NCBI GenBank assembly: GCA_012799845.1 | Contig: JAAZKL010000026.1 | Location: forward strand, 1 to 16,495 | DNA length: 16,495 bases | Source: Clostridiaceae bacterium | GTDB lineage: Bacteria > Bacillota > Clostridia > Acetivibrionales > DTU013 | Direction of reading: 5' to 3' | Shown here: piece after piece, positions 6,670 to 12,330 of the stretch | How the letters are laid out: every line of letters begins with the position of its first letter | Position numbering within the stretch: position 1 is the first letter of the stretch | The notes under the pieces: model-generated | What the model saw: the letters and a program-made list of their open reading frames with translations, nothing else | What the model was told of the DNA's origin: nothing | The model's database searches: none | Position numbers and translations under genes: made by a program

Positions 6670-8613
6670 TCAGCGTTTTACTTCTTCCATTACATATGCT
6701 TCGATAATATCGTTCTCTTTTATGTCATTGAACCTTTCTATCGAAAGTCCGCATTCAAAGCTCTGCAGCACCTCTTTGACATCATCCTTGAAGCGCTTGA
6801 GCGACGCCAGGTGTCCTTCGTGTATCACTATCCCGTCCCTGACGACTCTTACATCGCTGTTCCTGGTTATCTTGCCGTCCAGTACATAGCAGCCGGCAAT
6901 AGTTCCGATACCTGACACCTTGAATATCTGCCTGACTTCGATATGCCCCTGTACTACCTCCCTGTACGTTGGGTCGAGCAGGCCTTTCATGGCTGCTTCC
7001 ATGTCCTCTATGGCATTGTAGATGACATTGTACAGGCGGATGTCGACGCCTGCTCTTCTTGCAGCCTCGGCAACATTGAGCATCGGTCTGACATTGAAAC
7101 CGATGATGACGGCATTGGAGACATCCGCCAGCGTCACATCGGATTCGGTAACGGCACCGACGCCTCCATGTATCACATTTACCCTCACTTCGTCATTGGA
7201 CAGCTTCTCCAGCGACTGTCTCAGAGCTTCCACCGACCCCTGCACATCTGCCTTGATGATCAGGTTGAGATCCTTGACCTTTCCTTCCTGGATCTGCTTG
7301 TAAAGATCATCGAGCGATATCTTCACAGAAGCCTTCTGATGCTCCTGCTGCTGCTTCGTCCTGCGTTTCTCCGCCAGTTGTCTGCCAAGCTTTTCATCAG
7401 TTATCGCATAAAATGTCTCGCCGGCATCAGGCACTTCAGGCAGTCCGAGTATTTCCACCGGCGTAGAAGGTCCTGCGCTTTTTATCGCCTTGCCCTTGTC
7501 ATCGACCATGGCCCTGATCCTGCCGACTGTAGTTCCGGTAATTATTGGATCCCCGACCTTCAGCGTGCCTCTCTGCACCAGCAGTGTGGTCACCGGACCC
7601 CTGTTCTTGTCAAGTTTTGCCTCGATGACCGTTCCCTTGGCCTGTCTGTCCGGATCGGCCTTCAGTTCCAGTATATCGGCTGTCGGGAGGACCATTTCAA
7701 GCAAATGGTCGATATTTGTATGCTTCTTCGCCGATATTTCTACGCAGATCACGTCTCCGCCCCACTCTTCAGGCACGAGTCCGTGCTGCGTCAGTTCCTG
7801 TTTGACTCTGTCAGGGTTCGCCCCCGGTTTGTCTATCTTGTTGATTGCAACGATTATCGATACATTAGCTGATTTCGCGTGGTTTATAGCCTCCACTGTC
7901 TGGGGCATCACACCGTCGTCTGCCGCGACCACGAGTATGGCAACGTCGGTGACCTGGGCACCCCTCGCTCTCATCGCGGTGAAGGCTTCATGGCCCGGAG
8001 TGTCGAGGAAAGTGATGTTCCTACCGTTGATCCGGACGGTATATGCGCCGATATGCTGCGTGATGCCGCCTGCCTCACTTTCTATCACATGAGTGGACCT
8101 TATGGCATCAAGCAGCGATGTCTTTCCATGGTCGACATGGCCCATGACGACTACCACCGGCGGCCTGGGCACCAGCTTTTCAGGATCGTCCGGCTCATCA
8201 TCGAACAGTATATCTTCTTCGCTGAGAACGACTTCTTTCTCAGCCTTGACCCCAAACTCTTCCGCTACCACCGAGGCAGTATCGAAATCCACTTCCTGGT
8301 TAAGGGTCGCCATGATGCCATAACCCATCAGCTTCTTGATGACCTCGGAGGAAGTCTTTTTCAAAGCCTCGGCCAGTTCCTTCACCGTTATGCTCTCAGG
8401 TATCCTTATGGAGGTCAGCACAGCTTTCGGCGGGATGAATTTGCCCTGTTCCCTGCCCTTTTTCTGTTTGTTCTGCTTCTTTTTCCTGATGCCCGAATCA
8501 TCGTAAAAATCACCTAATATGAAATCTTCGGAAAGGATCTCCGAAAGGCCTTTCTTTTCATGAAGCCCGATATTGGTGGGCTTGATCTTCTTGCTAGGCT
8601 TGCTCGCGATCAC
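6670..8613 (-). CDS. infB: Translation initiation factor IF-2, core part (second N-domain, GTPase and C domains) after an in-frame stop
   Basis: IF-2 brings fMet-tRNA to the 30S subunit and drives GTP-dependent subunit joining. This 647-residue frame holds a second IF2-N-like domain (about 75-121), then the GTPase: G1 GHVDHGKT (158-165), G2 threonine 185, G3 DTPGH (204-208), G4 NKID (258-261) and G5 around SAKK. Beta-barrel domains follow (about 325-420, then VQGSVEALRQSLEKL and the C2 domain with VRQIFKVSGIGTIAGCYV), ending in EEVKR. All functional core parts are present. The first canonical start is GTG at 8613, preceded by a purine-rich tract with AGGAGAG and AAGGA matches. It is in the same frame as the upstream IF-2 piece, which is separated only by one TAG and 27 codons. 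It could be made by internal initiation, as known for shorter IF-2 isoforms, or be part of a single protein if the stop is an error or is read through. Confidence 0.93.
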   Translation of the reverse strand: MIASKPSKKIKPTNIGLHEKKGLSEILSEDFILGDFYDDSGIRKKKQNKQKKGREQGKFIPPKAVLTSIRIPESITVKELAEALKKTSSEVIKKLMGYGIMATLNQEVDFDTASVVAEEFGVKAEKEVVLSEEDILFDDEPDDPEKLVPRPPVVVVMGHVDHGKTSLLDAIRSTHVIESEAGGITQHIGAYTVRINGRNITFLDTPGHEAFTAMRARGAQVTDVAILVVAADDGVMPQTVEAINHAKSANVSIIVAINKIDKPGANPDRVKQELTQHGLVPEEWGGDVICVEISAKKHTNIDHLLEMVLPTADILELKADPDRQAKGTVIEAKLDKNRGPVTTLLVQRGTLKVGDPIITGTTVGRIRAMVDDKGKAIKSAGPSTPVEILGLPEVPDAGETFYAITDEKLGRQLAEKRRTKQQQEHQKASVKISLDDLYKQIQEGKVKDLNLIIKADVQGSVEALRQSLEKLSNDEVRVNVIHGGVGAVTESDVTLADVSNAVIIGFNVRPMLNVAEAARRAGVDIRLYNVIYNAIEDMEAAMKGLLDPTYREVVQGHIEVRQIFKVSGIGTIAGCYVLDGKITRNSDVRVVRDGIVIHEGHLASLKRFKDDVKEVLQSFECGLSIERFNDIKENDIIEAYVMEEVKR

Positions 8614-8694
8614 CCTCGGACTTTCCTTCCTCTGCTCTCTCCTGGCTCCTTTATCTATATCCTTGTTCGAAAACTCGCGTCTGATCTCGCTTCT

Positions 8695-8697
8695 CTA
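8695..8697 (-). other. In-frame TAG interrupting infB
   Basis: On the minus strand the reading frame gives GTA TCA TAG AGA AGC GAG. Both sides are in the same frame, and no other stop occurs from 9777 to 6672. The stop falls in the disordered linker between the first and second N-terminal domains. A single base change (for example from CAG, AAG or GAG) explains it. The following base is A, which is not a known strong read-through context. Confidence 0.95.
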
Positions 8698-9777
8698 TGA
8701 TACAGATTCTTCCTTCTGGGCGGCCGTAAGCTCAGGCATCGGGATGTCAAGCTGCCTGCCGCCCTGCTTATATCCGCTGCCGGCTCTGCCGCCCTGGTAC
8801 TGCCCCTTTTCCCCCTGCGGTCTGCCGCCCTGGTATTGCGGTTTTGCAGTCCGGGCTCTGGCATCATGCCGCCGCACACCATCTCTCTGAGGTCTTTCTG
8901 CCGCGGGCGCAGCACTCCTGCCGGTCTTTTGGTCTCCAGCCGGTTTGCTGTCAGCCGGTTTACTGCTCTGCACCTTCGGTGCAGGCTTATCAACAACCGC
9001 GGTGCCTGTTTCACCATGGTGCGGTTTTTCAGTTGCCCTGGCGTCAGCGGCAGATTCCCTGCTTTTGACTTCCCGGGGCTGTTTCTCTTCCGGCTTTGGT
9101 TTTTTCTCCCTGGCTGCATCTGCAGCCTCTGCGGATGTCTTCCTGTCCTTCTGGTTATCTTTCACTGTTTCAGGTTTCCGGACCTGTGCACGGTCAGCCG
9201 CCATATCTTTTTTCTCTGCCTGTGCATCGGTCTTCGTCTCCGGCTTCGGAACGTCCCCGGCAGCCTTTTCGGGCTGGACGCCTGCCGGGGTTCCCTGCTC
9301 CTTCCTTACCGTTTCCTGCTTTTTGGCAGCGATTATCGAATCGATATAATCATTCCTGCTTTTCCTCACAAATCCCGAAAGCAGGCCCGAATTGGCATCA
9401 GCCGATCTGATATATTCGCTCCTGCCGCTCTTTGAGCCGTCCCTGCCGTAGCCGTTTCCGGAAGTACCTCTCTCGTCCCTGGTATTTATTATTATCTCTG
9501 TTGTTCTGATAATGCGGGGGGCGTTCTTCCTCTCTTTCCTTATCTCAGGTTTGGGCTGCACAGGCACGGCGGGAGCAGCCTTGGCTTCATCCGCCTCGCT
9601 TTTTTTCTCATCATGCCTGATAACACCGATATGCTTGTAAAGAGCCTCAAGTTCTTTCTCATCGAGAAGGCTCATATGGTTCTTTACATTGATATCGATC
9701 TCCGCAAGCTTTTCCATCAGTCTCTTGCTTGTTGTGTTCAGTTCCTTTGCCAGTTCATATACTCTGACTTTTTCCAA
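8695..9777 (-). CDS. infB: Translation initiation factor IF-2, N-terminal part, ended early by TAG
   Basis: A 360-residue frame holding the first IF2-N domain (residues 1-50, VRVYELAKELNTTSKRLMEKLAEIDINVKNHMSLLDEKELEALYKHIG) and then a long disordered linker rich in K, E, A, P and Q. The linker ends in Gly-Gly-Arg repeats (QYQGGR, QGGRP, KQGGRQ, about 312-345). It is followed by MPELTAAQKEESVS and TAG. Start is TTG at 9777, two bases after the ylxQ stop, with GGGGG about 8 bases upstream; no ATG is better placed. On its own this piece lacks the GTPase and could not act as IF-2. Joined with the downstream frame (360 + stop codon + 27 + 647 codons) it gives a normal clostridial IF-2 of about 1,035 residues. 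The N-terminal extension is dispensable for basic activity in some bacteria, so the stop may be tolerated. Confidence 0.88.
   Translation of the reverse strand: MEKVRVYELAKELNTTSKRLMEKLAEIDINVKNHMSLLDEKELEALYKHIGVIRHDEKKSEADEAKAAPAVPVQPKPEIRKERKNAPRIIRTTEIIINTRDERGTSGNGYGRDGSKSGRSEYIRSADANSGLLSGFVRKSRNDYIDSIIAAKKQETVRKEQGTPAGVQPEKAAGDVPKPETKTDAQAEKKDMAADRAQVRKPETVKDNQKDRKTSAEAADAAREKKPKPEEKQPREVKSRESAADARATEKPHHGETGTAVVDKPAPKVQSSKPADSKPAGDQKTGRSAAPAAERPQRDGVRRHDARARTAKPQYQGGRPQGEKGQYQGGRAGSGYKQGGRQLDIPMPELTAAQKEESVS
8785..8835 (-). repeat. Short direct repeat encoding QGGR motifs in the IF-2 linker
   Basis: The 15-base plus-strand sequence TCTGCCGCCCTGGTA occurs at 8785-8799 and again at 8821-8835, 36 bases apart. 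A related CTGCCGCCCTG copy lies just left, near 8757-8766. In the infB frame these encode repeated Gln-Tyr-Gln-Gly-Gly-Arg type motifs, a basic and flexible Gly-Gly-Arg segment ahead of the in-frame stop. Confidence 0.7.
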
Positions 9778-9779
9778 AT

Positions 9780-10106
9780 CTATACACCCCCATGTTCTTT
9801 ACCGTGATCATCGATTATTTCCAAAAGACGCTCCGCAAAGTTCCTGTCGATCACGGCAACGACTGAACGCATTCCTCTGCCGGTATATCCTCCAAGCTTC
9901 TCCTTCTTTCCAAAACATCTTATGGCAACATTCCTGTAATTGCACATATCCATGAATTTTTTCCTGGTATTGCCGGAAGCGTCCTCAGATACAATAACCA
10001 AACGCACCATTCCGGCCTTCAAAGCCCTTTCGCATGTTTCATCGCCTGACAGCAGCTTTCCGGCTTTGACAGCCAGCCCTATAAAGGAGTATACCCTGTC
10101 ATGCAT
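9780..10106 (-). CDS. ylxQ: L7Ae-family K-turn RNA-binding protein YlxQ
   Basis: A 108-residue ribosomal protein L7Ae/L30e-like protein. Members bind kink-turn RNA; the exact partner of YlxQ is not settled. Family features are the opening SFIGLAVKAGKLLSGDETCERALKAG, the central beta-strand LVIVSEDASGNTRKKF, and the ending CFGKKEKLGGYTGRGMRSVVAVIDRNFAERLLE. The frame is open further upstream to 10235, but that part overlaps ylxR and shows no family similarity. ATG at 10106 has GGAGG 6 bases upstream, inside the end of ylxR, giving an 8-base overlap and probable translational coupling. It ends TAG, two bases before the infB TTG start. The ylxR-ylxQ-infB order is conserved across Firmicutes. Confidence 0.92.
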   Translation of the reverse strand: MHDRVYSFIGLAVKAGKLLSGDETCERALKAGMVRLVIVSEDASGNTRKKFMDMCNYRNVAIRCFGKKEKLGGYTGRGMRSVVAVIDRNFAERLLEIIDDHGKEHGGV

Positions 10107-10371
10107 CATTTTCCTCCATTTGCCCCTCAAGCGCCTCATATACAGTTTCATCCATGGCTGTCTCAAATGCCCTCTCGAGCTTTTTACTCTTCCGGGCATT
10201 TCTGAGGCAGTCGATGTTCCTGCATATATACGCACCCCTGCCGGACTTTTTTCCTGTGAGGTCGACGCTTATCGTGCCTTCCTTATCCCTGACTATCCTG
10301 ATGAGCTCCTTTTTGGGCTTCATCTCATGGCATCCAATGCACATGCGCAAAGGGATCCTTTTCTTCTTCAA
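10099..10371 (-). CDS. ylxR: YlxR/RnpM family nucleic-acid-binding protein
   Basis: A roughly 90-residue basic protein of the DUF448/YlxR family. A Bacillus member has been reported to modulate RNase P (RnpM). The family signature is seen as KRIPLRMCIGCHEMKPKKELIRIVRD, followed by GRGAYICRNIDCL and a lysine/arginine-rich end with KKLERAF. Two starts are possible. GTG at 10380 overlaps the nusA TGA but has its purine tract directly against it. TTG at 10371 has AGGAG 8 bases upstream and gives the family-typical MKKKRIPLR N-terminus, so I prefer it. The last 8 bases overlap ylxQ. Its place between nusA and ylxQ is conserved. Confidence 0.92.
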   Translation of the reverse strand: MKKKRIPLRMCIGCHEMKPKKELIRIVRDKEGTISVDLTGKKSGRGAYICRNIDCLRNARKSKKLERAFETAMDETVYEALEGQMEENDA

Positions 10372-10376
10372 ACACC

Positions 10377-11630
10377 TCACTCCTGTTCCGGTCCACTGTC
10401 CTGTTCCGCGTCTGCTTCAGCCTCATCTTCATATGTTTCATCGGCATATGCTTCATCAGTATATGCCTCATCGGCGTCTGCCCCACGGATATCCCCGTCG
10501 TCGTAGTCATATCCGTCTTCAGGGTATTCATCGCTTTCATCGTCATATCCGTCATCATAACCGTTGTCCATGTTGAACATCTGCTGTTCGATGGCGGCCC
10601 TGAGCTGTGACTCGCTCTTTATATCGATCCTCCATCCGGTCAGCCGGGCTGCAAGCCTGGCATTCTGGCCTTCCTTCCCTATCGCCAGCGAAAGCTGGAA
10701 ATCCGGCACTATGACCCTTGCCGTCCTGGTTTCCTCATCTATATCGACCCGAACGACCTTTGCCGGGCTCAGGCTGCTGGAAATATACTCCTCGGGATCG
10801 CTGCTCCACTTGATAATATCTATCTTCTCACCCCTGAGCTCATCAACGATGGCCTGTACTCTTGTTCCCCTCTGGCCGACACAGGCTCCGATGGGATCGA
10901 CGTTCGGATCCCTGGAATAAACAGCGATCTTCGTCCTTGATCCGGCTTCCCGGGAAATGCTCTTGATTTCTACAGTCCCGTCGTGTATCTCGGGAACCTC
11001 AAGTTCAAAAAGCCTTTTGACCAGGCCCGGATGTGTCCTCGACACAAGTATCTGCGGTCCCTTGGTGGTCTTTTTCACTTCAACTATATAAGTTTTTACC
11101 CTGTCATTGAACCTGTATTCTTCGCCAGGAGTCTGCTCGGACGGCATCATGACCGCTTCGGCCTTTCCAAGGTCTATTACTATATTCCTCCGCTCATTGC
11201 GCTGGATTATGCCTGTGACGATGTCGCCCTCCTTGTTGAAATACTCCTCAAATATGAGATTGCGTTCCGCTTCCCGTATTCTCTGCAGCACGACATTCTT
11301 GGCAGTCTGCGCGGCTATCCTTCCGAACTTCCTGGGTGTCACCTCTATTTCCGCCAGATCCTCTTCTTCGTATCTGTTATCCATCTTCCTGGCTTCTTCC
11401 AGCGAGATCTCGCTGTTCTCGTCCTTTGGTATTGCAGTGACCCTTTTAAGCGCGAACACTTTCACTTCGCCAGTGTCACGATCTATAGATATCCTGACCT
11501 CCTGTGAGGAACCAAAATTCTTCTTATACGCTGAAACAAGCGCAGCTTCGATCGCTTCAACCAAAACCTCTTTCTCTATGCCTCTTTCCTTTTCCAACTG
11601 ATCCAACGCCCGAATCAATTCCGAACTCAT
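10377..11630 (-). CDS. nusA: Transcription termination/antitermination factor NusA with acidic repeat tail
   Basis: A 417-residue RNA polymerase-binding factor that affects pausing, termination and antitermination. The N-terminal polymerase-binding domain (1-125) opens MSSELIRALDQLEKERGIEKE. The S1 domain is at 135-199. The first KH domain has GACVGQRG (248-255) and the second has LAIGKEGQNARLAARLTGW (315-333). From about 352 to 417 comes a very acidic D/E/Y tail ending in four near-identical five-residue units (DEAYT, DEAYA, DETYE, DEAEA). Many Firmicute NusA proteins stop soon after the second KH domain, near 370 residues, so this tail is an addition. It is not recognisably the E. coli acidic-repeat domains. 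ATG at 11630 has AGGAGG 7 bases upstream, better than the in-frame codon at 11681. It overlaps or abuts ylxR. Confidence 0.96.
   Translation of the reverse strand: MSSELIRALDQLEKERGIEKEVLVEAIEAALVSAYKKNFGSSQEVRISIDRDTGEVKVFALKRVTAIPKDENSEISLEEARKMDNRYEEEDLAEIEVTPRKFGRIAAQTAKNVVLQRIREAERNLIFEEYFNKEGDIVTGIIQRNERRNIVIDLGKAEAVMMPSEQTPGEEYRFNDRVKTYIVEVKKTTKGPQILVSRTHPGLVKRLFELEVPEIHDGTVEIKSISREAGSRTKIAVYSRDPNVDPIGACVGQRGTRVQAIVDELRGEKIDIIKWSSDPEEYISSSLSPAKVVRVDIDEETRTARVIVPDFQLSLAIGKEGQNARLAARLTGWRIDIKSESQLRAAIEQQMFNMDNGYDDGYDDESDEYPEDGYDYDDGDIRGADADEAYTDEAYADETYEDEAEADAEQDSGPEQE
10423..10482 (-). repeat. 15-base tandem repeat in the nusA 3' end
   Basis: Four consecutive 15-base units on the plus strand all begin TCATC (10423-10437, 10438-10452, 10453-10467, 10468-10482). 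They read on the gene strand as DEAYT, DEAYA, DETYE and DEAEA-type pentapeptides, with order and edges depending on the phase chosen. Units differ mainly at the third codon and last bases. The length is a multiple of three, so copy changes keep the frame. Another Asp/Tyr/Gly-rich stretch (10500-10565) lies just upstream in the gene. Confidence 0.85.
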
Positions 11631-11688
11631 ACCATTACCTCCTGTATTACTCTCTCTGTATACATATGCGGGAATTTCCACTCACAAA

Positions 11689-11719
11689 GACATGGTCCCG
11701 TTCCCCGGGACATCATGTC
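11689..11719 (-). promoter_or_regulatory. Bulged stem-loop in the rimP-nusA gap
   Basis: On the minus strand GACATG (11719-11714), a two-base bulge AT, GTCCCG (11711-11706), loop GGGAA, CGGGAC (11700-11695), CATGTC (11694-11689). This gives 12 perfect pairs in two blocks. Only TTTG follows, so it is a weak terminator at best. It could be a pause or attenuation site, an RNase processing site, or a transcript-stability element ahead of nusA. The element and pairing are seen; the role is inference. Confidence 0.6.
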
Positions 11720-11724
11720 CTGCC

Positions 11725-12186
11725 CTAAAACCGGATGACCCGTCTGACCATGGCTGTATCTTTCCGTTCGAATCCCATGGTGGCGCCATCGTTAGTTTTT
11801 ATTTCTATAATATCTCCATTCAGCCCGAGCAACTCGCCTTCGTAGATCTTCCTGCCGTTAAGAGGCTGATACAGCCTGACCTCAACGAACTCGCCCCTGA
11901 AACGTTCAAAATCCCTCTCCCTTTTCAGCGGCCTTTCTCCCGGAGATGATACCTCCAGCATATAGCTCTGCTTTATAGGGTCTTCCCTGTCAAGTATGCT
12001 GCTCATCTGCTCGCTCACAGCCTGGCAGTCGTCGATGGTCACGCCGCCGGGTTTGTCTATGTATATCCTCAGATACCAGTTGGCACCTTCCTTTAGGTAT
12101 TCAACGTCCACCAGTTCGAAGGACAGTCCTTCAACTATCGGTTTCGCCAGTTCCTCTACGATGTCCTCGACTTTTCTCCTTGCCAT
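11725..12186 (-). CDS. rimP: Ribosome maturation factor RimP
   Basis: A 153-residue factor for 30S subunit maturation. The family pattern is clear: an N-terminal alpha/beta domain with VEELAKPIVEGLSFELVDVEYLKEGANWYLRIYIDKPGGVTIDDCQAVSEQM, then the linker SYMLEVSSPGERPLKRERDFERF, and a C-terminal SH3-like barrel (about 85-153) ending VRRVIRF. Start ATG at 12186 has GGAG 7 bases upstream; the in-frame extension to 12237 lies in the hairpin leader and is not coding. It ends TAG with a TGA three codons later. It is the first gene after the promoter at 12322-12294 and precedes nusA by 94 bases, the standard arrangement in which rimP heads the nusA-infB operon. Confidence 0.95.
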   Translation of the reverse strand: MARRKVEDIVEELAKPIVEGLSFELVDVEYLKEGANWYLRIYIDKPGGVTIDDCQAVSEQMSSILDREDPIKQSYMLEVSSPGERPLKRERDFERFRGEFVEVRLYQPLNGRKIYEGELLGLNGDIIEIKTNDGATMGFERKDTAMVRRVIRF

Positions 12187-12206
12187 ATCACATCTCCGTT
12201 CCTTCC

Positions 12207-12222
12207 GGCCGGGCTTCCGGCC
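12207..12222 (-). promoter_or_regulatory. Small GC hairpin just upstream of the rimP ribosome binding site
   Basis: GGCCGG and CCGGCC form a perfect 6-base-pair stem with a 4-base loop (12207-12222). Its near end is about 10 bases from the GGAG of rimP, so it could affect ribosome access or act with the hairpin at 12236-12260. A role is inferred only. Confidence 0.45.
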
Positions 12223-12235
12223 TGTTGCTAAAGAC

Positions 12236-12260
12236 AAAGAGTGGGTTCAGCCCACTCTTT
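12236..12260 (-). terminator. Perfect 10-bp hairpin in the polC-rimP gap (polC terminator or rimP leader attenuator)
   Basis: AAAGAGTGGG and CCCACTCTTT pair perfectly across a 5-base loop. On the minus strand the stem is followed by GTCTTT, so the U-run is broken (TTTGTCTTT). It lies downstream of the putative rimP promoter as well as of polC. It could therefore end polC transcripts, attenuate rimP-nusA transcripts, or both. Confidence 0.7.
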
Positions 12261-12293
12261 ACCATAAAAAACGATATGCTAAGTCCACGAAGT

Positions 12294-12322
12294 ATTATAA
12301 CACTATTATTTACATTTAGCAA
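12294..12322 (-). promoter_or_regulatory. Sigma-A-type promoter for the rimP-nusA-infB operon
   Basis: On the minus strand: TTGCTA (12322-12317), a 17-base spacer, then a perfect TATAAT (12299-12294). The spacing is ideal and the -35 box matches four of six bases. Transcription would start near 12287, giving a leader of about 100 bases before the rimP ATG. The promoter begins within 10 bases after the polC stop. Confidence 0.72.
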
Positions 12323-12330
12323 TCCTTTTA

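Noticed and set aside
6943..7872. Long plus-strand open frames opposite the IF-2 GTPase (also opposite polC, 13705-14745)
   Set aside because: They mirror strongly conserved minus-strand genes, have no family-like sequence and arise from codon bias.
8655..9119. A 154-residue minus-strand frame overlapping infB and running past its TAG, which could suggest a frameshift bypass
   Set aside because: It is a shadow of the biased K/P/R-rich linker, resembles no family, and itself stops at 8655 without joining the IF-2 core frame.
10107..10235. N-terminal extension of ylxQ to 10235
   Set aside because: It overlaps ylxR in another frame, and the family-like sequence and good ribosome binding site begin at 10106.
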